A stretch of DNA of 64,000 nt from Paraescarpia echinospica (Eukaryota > Annelida > Polychaeta > Sabellida > Siboglinidae): contig CM034537.1 of assembly GCA_020002185.1 (NCBI GenBank), positions 7,965,650 through 8,029,649 on the forward strand. Direction: 5' to 3'. A program made the position numbers and the translations under genes. Positions 47,393 to 57,900 of the stretch are shown here, piece by piece; the first letter of the stretch is position 1; each line of letters opens with the position of its first letter. The notes under the pieces are model-generated. The model had not been told where the DNA came from. It searched no databases and saw nothing but the letters and a program-made list of their open reading frames with translations.

Positions 47393-47985
47393 ACAGTAAT
47401 TCTAACATGACAACACGTTCAGCAGGTGGTCGTTAACTAGAAGAAGACAATAGTGTAAAGATGAGACGCGAGCAGCCTATTCTTGTCCATGTAGACAAAA
47501 AACGTGGAACGGCCTGCTACGAAACAATACGAAACAAATCCTGATCTTTTATGATCTTCTCCCAATCCCGGCTGTCCACTCGGCTCTTTCGAGATACCTT
47601 TACATAATGCCTCTCCATCTTCGTGTTGGTCTTTATTTTCTCCTTCATCCAACTTCTTCTGCTTATCACGCTCTCTTCGTTAGTCTCTCCTCACTCATTC
47701 TTCATCATGTCCTGTCCGCCTCAATCTACACCCAACTATTTCTTTCAGGTGTTTGTCCATTCCGATCTCTTCTCTCAATACTAATTCTTTGGACCGAGCT
47801 GCTCGTCCCTGCTTCTTATTACCCCCCTCCCTTCGCCCTGACAGTCCGAATGTTCCCAACCCATACACAGCTGGTACAATACTAGCGTCAAACACGTTTG
47901 ATCCAACGATTATAATTTGGGGGACTTCCGGTGGTGAATTGATTTGAATTTGGTGCAGCAAACTTGCGAAAATATAAGGATATTT
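47393..47985 (-). pseudogene. C-terminal fragment and 3' UTR of a second LINE family
   Basis: On the minus strand, degraded frames read IVPAVYGLGTFGLS, LREEIGMDKHLKEIVGCRLR, then after a frameshift MERHYVKVSRK and VDSRDWEKIIKDQDLFRIVS with a stop at 47517-47519. The order (LPAxxYGxET-like, GCRLRWxGH-like, RPRxRW-like, xRDWEKIxxDRDxFR-like) is that of the region after the reverse transcriptase in LINE-type polyproteins. No reverse-transcriptase core remains, so the clade is not assigned. Confidence 0.6.
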
Positions 47986-48494
47986 GATCAAAATAAGTGA
48001 TATTATTGAGCGTATAGCATACATAACGTAATTATAGATATATATTAAGCAATATTTTTTGTTAAAAGTTAGTTAGAGGGAGTAATCTAGGGTAGATTAA
48101 AAGTAGGCGATTTGCGAGCGATAATTGGGGACATTAATGTAATCGGAACGTTGTTTACAAAGTAGGTCACTGGCGAAGTTAGCGTACCGTGAACGACAAA
48201 AGAATAGCGTTATTTGAGATAATCGGTGTAGTTAGATGACTAATTAAAACCTGAAATAACAATCTTTTAAAGTGTATAATAGTACACAGGAAACAGTCTT
48301 TGTAAAGACTACCTTGTATCTAAGCCTAACTTGAATACATTGTCATCGACATCGTGACTAGGTAAGGCACGGTGTGTCACTGTGTGTCAACAAATATAAC
48401 TAACTATAACCTAAACAATCTGGTGTAAATTGTACACAGAAAAGTGTTTTCAAAGACTACATAAAAACTACTTTGAACATAAATAAATTATGAT

Positions 48495-49886
48495 ATGGCA
48501 CCTTGCAAGCGGCAACTCAGGGCAAAACGACACCTAGTTTGCAACGACTGCCAGAGCTGGGTGGATTTTGCGTTGTCTGGCTGTCCAAAATCATGGGCAG
48601 AGACCAAAGATGACGGATTCACATTTCGGTGTATGGGGTGTTTGAGGGTGGAATGTCTGATGAAGGAGGTGTGTAAGTTGACGGATATAGTGAAGGAGAT
48701 GGAGGCGAGACTCAACATAGAAATAGATGGAGCAGAGAGGGATGGCGCGGAGAGAGTTGAGAATTCTACAACACAGAAGGAGCAGAGTTGTGACACGGAG
48801 ACTGAAGAAAGGAGACTGAGAGGAAGGAAGGTGACCGGTGTGAAGGAACAAGACATTGAGAAAACAGAGGGACGGAGGAAAAGTGTTCGGCAGAGGAAAA
48901 GAAAACGGGCCAGTGGGGATAGATCAGCAGGTAGTCAGACTGTAGAGAACGAGGAGAGACACGACAGCGATACAGGTGGTGAAGAGGTAGATACCACAGA
49001 GGCAGTTGGTAAGACTGTGAGACAGAAGACTGATGGAAGAAGACAGTGTTCAGCAAAAAACAGAAAACATGACAGGCGTGAAGGTGACAGGGGAGAAAGT
49101 GACCGTAGTGAAGGAGGTAGCCGGGGAAAAGGGACGGGAGAGGAGAGAAGAAAATGTGATGGGAGGAAAGAAGAAGGGACGAAAGGAAGTGAGAGTAAAT
49201 GTGCTAGAAGAGAAGATGACAGGAGGAAAGGGGACAAGAGAAAATGCGACAGGAAAGAAGGGAATGGAAGAGAATGTGACAGGAGAGAAGACGGCAAGAG
49301 GAAAAGACAACAACCAGACATATGCAAACCGGAGGAGCTACTCCGAGGCAGTGATTGACGGGGCAAAGAGAAAAGAGAGTGTTTATGGGCGATTCAATTC
49401 TGAGAAAAACAGACAAGACTATATGCGAGGGGAAGGACGTTGTTGTATGTCTACCAGGGGCTAGGATAGAGCATGTGACCGAAAGGGTAGAGAAGGTATT
49501 GGGGCATGGCAAGGGAGGATCTATACTAGTACACGTAGGGACAAACAATGCAGACAAAGAGGGAACAACTGGGATAGTTCAGAAGTACAGACATCTAGTG
49601 AGGAAGCTAAAGAAGACAAGAGTGGAACAGGTTATTCTCTCAGGAATTTTGCCAGAAATGGGAGGAAGGGGGGCAACATACAGAAACTGTAAGAGGATGG
49701 CGATCAACGCACTAGTTGAGCAGTGTGAAGAAGAGGGCGTGGGATTTATAGATTTATGGGGTACTTTGTTGGGAGAGAAGATATGTACATGAGAGATGGC
49801 CTCCATCTAAGTGGAAAGGGGGCTGCAGTATTCTCAGAGAATCTGCTGCGATCTGTTGACAGTGGGACAGGTTGCATCTATTTAAA
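48495..49886 (+). pseudogene. CR1 ORF1: PHD-like zinc finger, basic linker, SGNH esterase
   Basis: Begins MAPCKRQLRAKRHLVCNDCQ. Early cysteines (CNDC, then SGC and RCMGC) form a PHD-like pattern within the first 60 residues. A long Lys/Arg/Glu-rich linker follows (to about 49340). The esterase keeps FMGDSILRK (block I Ser), VHVGTNN (Gly-Asn blocks) and RDGLHLSGKG (catalytic Asp-x-x-His). Frameshifts occur in the linker, at about 49378 and at about 49770; the final frame ends at a TAA at 49888-49890. Known CR1-like ORF1 proteins bind the element RNA; the esterase role is unresolved. Confidence 0.82.
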
Positions 49887-52712
49887 CTAAATTCGCAGGG
49901 GGGACTCGCAGAGAAGCCTGAAACTGGAGGCATAGATAAAGACAGCAAAAATAATTCAGCAAAGAACAGTCTGGAAAACTGTTCTGAAGCTGGATATAAA
50001 TGTGTTTGTTTAAATGCAAGGAGTATAGTAAACAAAAGAAATGAACTAAACATTATGGTAGAAGATATTGACCCTCACATAATAGGTATAACCGAATCAT
50101 GGGCAACCACCGATATATCAGATGCCGAATTGGGACTGACAGGATATGTAATATTTAGGAAAGATAGAATAGGAAGAAGGGGAGGTGGAGTTATTTTATA
50201 TATTAAAGAATCTATCCAGGCTTATGAAATAAAATTAGACAGAGAAGCAGATTGCGAAGAAGCTGTTTGGTGTAACATAGTTACAGGAAACTCAATGTTA
50301 ACGGTTGGATTAGTTTATCGAAGTCCAAACATAAGCACAGAAGAGAATGACAAAATACAAAACACTATAAGGGAAGTGAGCAAATGGGACTGTGTTATTA
50401 AGGGGGATTTTAACCATGGGCATATAAAATGGAAATCTCTACAGAGTATGGGTAGTGAGGACAAGTGTTTAGTTTTAGTTCAAGATACATTCCTTTCTCA
50501 ACATGTGCTAGAACCAACCAGGGGAGAGAACGTGTTAGACATAGTTTTGTCCTCACAGAATGAATTAGTTGACAATGTGAGCCACTGGGAAATAGTGATC
50601 ACAACCAGATACATTTTACCATCAAAGTAAAATCAGAATGGAATAGTAAAAAGCAGTACAGGAGAAATTTCCACAAAGGAAAATATAAGGACATAAGGAA
50701 ATATTTAGCAAAGATAGACTGGAATAACACACTGAAAAATAAGACAGCAACAGAATGCTGGAATACCTTAAAGAGTGAAATTGAATGCATCATCGTCAAA
50801 TTTGTTCCCTTAAAAAAAACACGGGAAACAGTCCAAAAAGAAACACTTATCGAAAGAAGCCATTAGAAAAATTAAGTATAAACAAATGATGTGGAAGTCA
50901 TATAGACGTACTGGAAATGACGAAGACTACAAAATTTATAAAGAAGCACTAAACCAAGCTACAGCTGAAATTAGAAATTCAAAGAGAAGCTATGAAAATA
51001 AATTAGCTTGTAATATGAAACATGACAGCAAGAGTTTTTATGCGTATGTTCGAAGAAAACAGAAAGTTCAGGATAAGGTCGGTCCTCTAGAAGATAGTGC
51101 TGGAAATATAATATCAGAAGGATTCTTAATGGCAGAAGACCTGAATGAGTATTTTAGTTCAGTACCAAAGAAGACACTAGTTCACTGCCAGTACCAGAGG
51201 CTAAGTTCAAGGGGGCAGAATCAGACTATTTAAGACAGTTAATTGTAACCCCAGAAATGGTAGCTAAGAAAATTAGGGCTATGAAGGATAATAAATCACC
51301 TGGAGTGGATGGTATTCCACCCAACCTACTATTGGAAATCGTAGAACAAATTAGCATACCGCTTGCAACAGTTTTCAACTTGTCCTTTAGAATGGAAAGA
51401 AGCAAACATTATACCATTATTTAAAAAAGGTTCGAGAAACAAGTCAAATAATTATAGACCAGTTAGTTTAACATCGGTGATTTGTAAATTATTAGAAAGA
51501 CTAATTAAAGATCACATGGTGGATTTTCTTGTTAAACATAACTTGATAAACCCATCCCAACATGGGTTTCTAAAAGCAAGGTCATGTTTAACAAATATGT
51601 TATGTTTTTTGGAAGATATCACTAAGTGGGTAGATGATGGATCACCAGTAGATATCATCTACTTAGATTTTCAAAAAGCTTTCGACAAAGTGCCACATCA
51701 AAGATTACTGCTTAAACTAAAGGCCCATGGCATAGGAAATGGTATAATTAACTGGATAGAAAAATGGCTGATTGACAGAAGACAACGGGTAGTTGTTGAT
51801 GGGGAGGCTTCAAACTGGAAATCAGTTTTGAGTGGGGTTCCACAGGGATCAGTACTGGGACCTATATTATTCTTAATATATATAAACGATTTGGACGATG
51901 ATATAGCTAGCAAGGTGTTGAAATTTGCAGATGATACAAAAGTGTTTAGAAGGATTAAAAGTGATGGACATAGACAGCATTTACAAGATGATCTTGACAG
52001 GTTGATCAAATGGTCTGAAAAGTGGCAAATGTTGTTCAATTTTGGGAAATGTAAATGCCTTCACACAGGACATGGGAACGAATATAAAGAATATACAATG
52101 GGGGGAACTGTACTAAGTACTACTATAAAAGAAAAAGACTTAGGGTTGACAATTAGTGCTGACATGAAGGTTTCAGAGCAGTGTGGAATTGCAGCTTCAA
52201 AAGGAAATCAAATCCTTGAATAGACGAAATATAGCATATAAATACCGCTGTACAAAACAATAGTTAGGCCTCATTTAGAATATTGTATACAAGCGTGGAG
52301 GCCATACCACAAGAAGGACATAGATATGCTAGAAAGAGTTCAGAGGAGAGCGACTAAAATGATACCAAAACTGAGGGATCTTAGTTATGAAAAACACCTA
52401 AAAGAATGTGGTTTAACAACACTAGAGACCAGGAGATTGAGAGGAGAACAAATAGAAGTGTTTAAAATATTGAATGGTTATAAAAATATTGACAGAAATA
52501 TGTTTTTTTCAGTTAAGAAAGATAGAAAGACTAGAGGACACGAAGTTACATTAGTAAAGGAGCAGTGTAGATTAGACGTAAGAAAGATCTCATTTTCACA
52601 AAGGACTGTTAATGAATGGAACAAATTATCTGATGATTGTGTGGGTGCTAGTAGTTTGAATATGTTTAAAAATAAAATTGACACATACCTCAGAAGGGCT
52701 GGATATATGTAG
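49872..52712 (+). pseudogene. CR1 ORF2: endonuclease and reverse transcriptase
   Basis: The endonuclease part (about 49990-50660) shows CLNARSIVNK, GITESW, GGGVILYIK, GDFNH and, one frame over, NSDHNQ, the standard EEP active-site set. The reverse transcriptase (about 51250-52220) shows SPGVDGI, NNYRPVSLTS, LDFQKAFDKV, LSGVPQGSVLGPILFLIYIN and FADDTK with both catalytic Asp. The C-terminal part (52220-52712) reads RPHLEYCIQAW, LERVQRRATKMIP, TLETRRLRGEQIEVFKI and ends RRAGYM. Frameshifts at about 50590, 50820, 51170, 51390 and 52220 destroy the frame. Active relatives nick DNA and prime cDNA synthesis on the cut target. Confidence 0.9.
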
Positions 52713-52760
52713 ATAAAAGGGTTGGACTCTCGACAAGCCAAAGGGCTTCCATGTCCACCT

Positions 52761-52788
52761 GCCATCTAGAGTTAATTCTCTGGATGGC
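52761..52788 (+). terminator. 3'-terminal hairpin of the CR1 element
   Basis: GCCATCTAGAG pairs with CTCTGGATGGC across a TTAATT loop: eleven pairs, one of them a G-T wobble. It lies at the presumed 3' end, 50 bases after the ORF2 stop. In stringent-type LINEs a 3' stem-loop is what the reverse transcriptase recognises; that role is inferred here. It is not a bacterial terminator. Confidence 0.6.
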
Positions 52789-52833
52789 AATCTTGTTAAA
52801 CTTCATTTCAGTGGCATCGTATGATCTTATCAT

Positions 52834-53022
52834 CTATCTGCTATTGCACCGAATGAACATGAGTTGTTCACAAGGTGAGTCTTCCAGGCTGCACCGTTCA
52901 GGGCAGAATACTTTCTCGGCTATGCTAAATACCCTTTCAACTGGGGCTGATGAGGCTGAGATGCTGAGATGGTGAGGGACCAACTGAGTTACAGTTGGAA
53001 AACTCAGAACTGCAGTGGGTCA
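52834..53022 (-). pseudogene. hAT transposase C-terminal (dimerisation) fragment
   Basis: The minus strand reads AVLSFPTVTQLVPHHLSISA, then SSAPVERVFSIAEKVFCPER, then SLEDSPCEQLMFIRCNSR and a stop at 52836-52834. The SxSSAPVERVFS and FIRCN signatures identify the hAT C-terminal dimerisation domain. The rest of the transposase is not readable upstream, so this is a relic. Confidence 0.88.
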
Positions 53023-53639
53023 CTGTGACGATCTGTACATGGCTGACTGAGGTATTCGTTCACCTCTACAATCAGCAATCTGCTGATATTATAAGTTTGC
53101 AATTTATATTTTCTGATCATAGACTACTAGTTGTTGAGAGGGTTATCACATGTCCACATAACAGGCTCAGCATCTTCTTTGGACTTTTTAGCCAGGCTGC
53201 TGGCATGGGATTATACTAGTAGAGGAGGCAGTCGGACTTGAGCCACCTTACTTCTACAGAGGAAGTCTGACAGTTCTTGTTCTTAGCAGTTAGCACTGTC
53301 AGCCACTGTCAAGTGGCATGGTCTCCAGACTACATCAAAGGCATTTCCTGTCTAACTGGTGGGTTAACTGCTAATTGGCTCTTTATGGACATCCTGATGG
53401 CTTAATTAAACAAACAGGTTTATGACCTGAACTGCATGATAGCCTACAAATATTGTCTGCTTAACAGGGTGTTTCTGACTGGGAAAAGATGCTGCCTGTT
53501 ACCATGTTTGGGTATCATAGTCATGGTTATCAGAGAATGAGGATGTACTATGTGTAGGGATGGTAAGGTGGTATTCTATCAGAAATAAAAAAGTATTTAT
53601 AAAATAGTTGAACATTTAAATATTTCAGGAGTTTCATTT
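53023..53639. other. decayed sequence between the hAT fragments
   Basis: No readable frame. By position it is probably the eroded remainder of the hAT element. Confidence 0.4.
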
Positions 53640-53805
53640 TATATGCAAATATATACTAATTTTCCCCAGTACATATTGAGAAAGTACTCAGATGTACTTG
53701 TAATGTACTCGTACAATCTGAGTACAAGTCCATGACCCACAAGTTTTATGAGTACGAGTACTTCAAAAATGTACTCGAGTACCGAGTACTTCGGCCCCAG
53801 GTCTG
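53640..53805 (-). mobile_element. probable hAT terminus
   Basis: The minus strand begins CAGACCTGGGGCCGAAGTAC and continues with repeated GTACTCGAGTAC and GAGTAC motifs, a common style of hAT 5' end with many subterminal palindromes. It is in the orientation expected for the transposase fragment at 52834-53022. The opposite end was not found; the CR1 element abuts the transposase side and may have replaced or displaced it. Confidence 0.55.
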
Positions 53806-54455
53806 GTTTGCAAGCTAGTAAAACGTTTTGATCATGGATGTTACCTGGCTAAATATAATATATGTAGGCCCAAACTACAAAAGTACCCTTTGGCTTTTTT
53901 GAAATTTATAGTAATTAGTTCCTGGAATTACAGCACCAACCAAGTATTCTGGTCCAAGACCAAGACAACAATTAAGTGAAGACTGAAGTGGGACAAGGTA
54001 CACTCAGGTCTCAGCTCAGCCTCGGCTCATGCAGCAAACATCGTCTGGCAAATGCTAGGCACTGTAGACTGTAGTTCTACTACCACCCATGGCTGGCGAT
54101 GGTGAGCCCCAAGTAGGCCTACTGTAACACTCCCATCTCTACAATTTGTAGCAGTTGTCAAGTCACATGACATAAAATAACTGCCCGTTCGACGCCGACA
54201 ACCAGCCAGCGGCAGCGGTAACAAAATGCGACAGACACAGTGCCTTGTTATTTGTTGGCTGCTTAAACTAATCATAACAAGGTTATATTTCATAATTACC
54301 ACGTTATATATGCATAACGACATGTCTGTGCACAATATGTTCTTCGTGGCTTACCTGGTATAAATCTGTCTTTGATAAAATTAACCGATCTCATCCAAAT
54401 AAACATCGAACGTGACAGGTGCGCAATTCGTTTGCGCATCTCGATATGACTTCCT
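53806..54455. other. intergenic stretch upstream of PPM1D
   Basis: No gene or transposon signature; short minus frames are not supported. Confidence 0.5.
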
Positions 54456-54598
54456 GTTGTGACGTAGCATTTCCTTTTAAAGACATTGCTTCTGACGTCA
54501 TACATTAGTTAGCCAATCACCTTAAAGATAATTGACCTGTAGAAACGGGTACGATAATACAGAAACCAAATTTCGGCTTGACGCCCTTGTGATGTCAT
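54456..54598 (+). promoter_or_regulatory. presumptive PPM1D core promoter with CRE and CCAAT box
   Basis: A perfect CRE palindrome TGACGTCA lies at 54493-54500 and a CCAAT box at 54513-54517, 110-134 bases before the start codon. TGACGTAG (54456-54463) and TGATGTCA (near 54591) are partial CREs. No TATA box is obvious. ATF/CREB sites are family knowledge for this motif; use at this gene is inferred. Confidence 0.5.
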
Positions 54599-54626
54599 GC
54601 ATACGCATCAGTTCTATTCAGTCAAA

Positions 54627-54927
54627 ATGCCGAAGTTAGGAATGAATCTGAGAGTCACGTCAGATAGCAAACAAGGCGGCCGAAAGTATATGGAAGATGT
54701 TGTGTGTGTGGAATTTCACAAGGGCGACGACGGCGAAACCATCGAGTTTGTCTACTTCGCCGTGTTTGATGGTCATGGCGGTAAAGAAGCAGCCTGTTTC
54801 GCGAAAGAGCATTTACTGAAAGAAATTACTAAACACAGGGGCTTCTGGAGCGATGACGATCGACATGTGCTGAAAGCCATAACAGACGGCTTTATTTCTA
54901 CTCATAAATTGATGTGGAAGACCGTGG
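54627..54927 (+). CDS. PPM1D: PPM1D exon 1
   Basis: Starts [20 protein letters not shown] and ends [12 protein letters not shown] plus one base. Donor GTGAGT. It contains the first PP2C metal-binding motif DGHGG. Confidence 0.93.
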
Positions 54928-57900
54928 GTGAGTCAAACTTCACTTCAGTACATTTTATCTCGCAATCAGACAAAGACGGTCTACTCATGACTACTGACTG
55001 TCTGACGTGAGTTGAGCTGAGTAGTCAGTGGCAGTTGCCATTCATGAGCGAAACCGAATTTCGCGCCTCATTGGTAGTTGACCCACCCTGACCTAATTGC
55101 GTAACAATATTCCGGCTCACTAAACTAAGCTCATTGCCTCTAAAGAGGCGATGAGCTTCACGTCATGACATTATCATGATTATCCTTCACTAGCTTCAGC
55201 CATGGCATGGAAGTTTAGCCGGCAACTGCTTGACTTAAGTTATGACGTCTTAGTTTGAGACTGAGTCAACCTATTTCCTTCCGTTTGACGGTTTGGTCTG
55301 AATCTGATCTGATCTGATCTGCAGAGTCTGAGGCGGACTGCCATCCCTTGAAATTCTGGCAACAAATTCTACCCATTTAAGTTGCATAAGCTATATTTTA
55401 AAAATCGAATGCCTTTAAAAATCATCCCCCAGATCTGAGATGCTGATCTAAACAATTTCAGACTTGTATTTTTACCTGGATGAATATCATCAATTAGTTT
55501 TTAATAAAACATATAAACAGTAAAGGCTAAAGCTGCATTTATTTTGTACAGCATTTCAGTTTGTGTTCCAAAACTGGCAAAAGTAATTTTTTGGCAAGAA
55601 TGGCCCATATATGGGCATATCCACACTGTACATGCAATAAGTGTGACATCTAGGTTAATTTCTAGAAACCTGAACAAATTGACACAAATGCTTTGGTTGT
55701 GTAGACAATTTATTTTATTAACATAAATTGTTGAAGAAAACATAGTTTCATCAATATGATCAGAGAAAATTTATGAAATGTCAATCAGTCAAAATGTCAT
55801 AGTCATGATTTTTGACATAGAAAAATGCAGTACAATTTCTGATAACAACATACTAATCCATACATTTTAACTTTTTTTTACAAAATTGCGCCAGTGATTG
55901 ATTTAATATGCGTAAGCAATATTTAAGGGATTTTACTGAATTTGCAGAACATTTTAATGATAATCATGGTCGTGATTTTTGACCCGATAAATCGTAGGGT
56001 CAAACATCACGATCATACACTATCAATATTATAAAACTGTTGGAAATCCAGCGCATGAAGACACCACAAAATATCGAGAGAAATAACATGGCAAGATTTA
56101 TATTCAGGCCTCAAAGTTAACATTCTGAGCTAGGAGCGTTGCGCTCCTAAAGTGAAATATTTAGGAGCAAAATATATATATATTAGGAGCACACATGCAT
56201 TGACTAATTAAAATACAAAACTATGCATGTCATGGCATTTTATTGAACACAATTTTATACCAAATAATCAATACTATGTACAGCGTTCTGAAGTATCATC
56301 TTTGCTACTATACATAACATTTTGTTTGTAACAAATTCCACATACATTTATGTAATTGGACCTAGCCATGCATGCTACCCAGTAATTGTTTTGATATTTA
56401 TATATCTACAACCATAACAATTTCTTAACTTTAGTGATTGAATGCCTTTACATTATACATATTTATTTTGACTGTGTACATGTATATATCCATATATATA
56501 ATCTTAACACAAGGAACATTATCCCTATATATTTTGACAGGCATTAGATTGAATTTTGCTTAGGCACACATTATTTAAGTTTAAACTTCAAACAAAGAAA
56601 AAACAGCTAGTTGGTTGGGAGTTTCCCCTTTCTGCTGGTTGCCCAAATCACCAAGTGATACAAGGGTGGACAGTACAAGGGTGGACAGTACAAGGGTGGA
56701 CAGTACAAGGGTGGACAGTACAAGGGTGGACAATACAAGGGTGCCTGCATAGGACTATGAACTCATAGCCTTAGGCAAAAAAGGCATCAGTCATTTGCTA
56801 CAATTTATCAATATTTGCTGCTGTAGGGGGTACTGCAGGGGCAGAGAAAGAGGTTAAAATGTCATCATTCACAATATGTCTGATGATGGCTAATACCTTT
56901 TAATATATCAATACAGGTACCCAAATGGTCAGTTGCCTGTCATGGCAATAATTAATGGACAAAGTTCTAAGTCACACATTGTGACTAAAGCAATTTATCT
57001 AGTCGCAGACTTAATATTATACTTGCAAATGCGACTAGGTAGTGGCAACTTCGAGCCCTGATATTACACATGCTGAGATTCTATGTTATATTTGCACGGT
57101 CATGATGATTGTCACGGTCGCGATTTATGCAAAAAATGTTGACAGACTAATTCTTATCTTCAAATTGACGCCACATTATCTCCTTCATTGGAAAACGGCG
57201 GCAACGTCGAATCACACGACCATTTTTTGTATGCCGTCACATGACATCCGCTTGGTTTTCTTTTTCGCAGTTTTGGAAGTAGTCCGGTTTCTTGATGGGA
57301 CGAACGGTCGTGATATATTGACGGAAAATAATTCTGTCTTGTTTCAGATGGTATAAAATACGGGAGTATGCCACAAAATAGTTGGAAACATAGTGAATCG
57401 TTTTCACACCTATCAAAGGGTATCAATTTCTAGACTGTAAAAAATACCTTTTTCTTCATAAAACAGAACAAAACACATTCATGAAGAATGTTAGGTATTT
57501 TATTTATTTATATCACTGCATGCAAAACAAAACACTTTTGATGCTTTGATAGAACATTCAAAATTGGCATTTTTTCTGTCACACTTTCAAATGTTCTTAA
57601 AACCGCATTTTCGTCAATGTTCGACGAAAAATACAACCCAGTAGCACACATTCTTGACTTTAAAAAATTTGTTTGTGTCTTTATGATGGCTATGACTGAT
57701 GCATCCCAAAAATGGAACGTAACTGTTTGTTTTGCCATCCAAATCAGCATTTCAAAATGTTCCTTATAATGCCCAGTGAGTCGCAGTACAGTGTGGATAT
57801 GCCCATATATACTGTCATGAATGGATAGCCATGATATGTATTTTATTACTTAATTATCTGTATAATGCCTCTAGTGGTGTGTGCTGGCAGTGCTGTGCAT

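Larger units (their letters stand above)
47905..52788 (+). mobile_element. CR1-superfamily LINE, near full length but frameshifted
   Basis: The order is a 5' leader of about 590 bp, an ORF1 with PHD-like finger and SGNH esterase, ORF2 with AP-type endonuclease and reverse transcriptase, a short 3' UTR and a terminal hairpin (52761-52788). PHD plus esterase in ORF1 is a described feature of CR1-like elements. The exact 5' boundary is uncertain; it lies within or beside the minus-strand LINE fragment. At least eight frameshifts are needed to read the proteins, so the copy is inactive. Confidence 0.85.
55606..57811. repeat. 25-bp perfect inverted repeats 2.2 kb apart
   Basis: ATATATGGGCATATCCACAC plus TGTAC at 55606-55630 recurs as its exact reverse complement at 57787-57811. 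The interval holds the hAT-like element at 56105-57060 and an AT-rich minus frame at 57750-57508 that I do not recognise. It could be terminal repeats of an older transposon, but no clear target duplication is seen. Confidence 0.5.

Noticed and set aside
54597..54626. Upstream ATG for PPM1D at 54597
   Set aside because: It would add ten residues absent from the family N-terminus; the ATG at 54627 gives the expected distance to QGGRKYMED.
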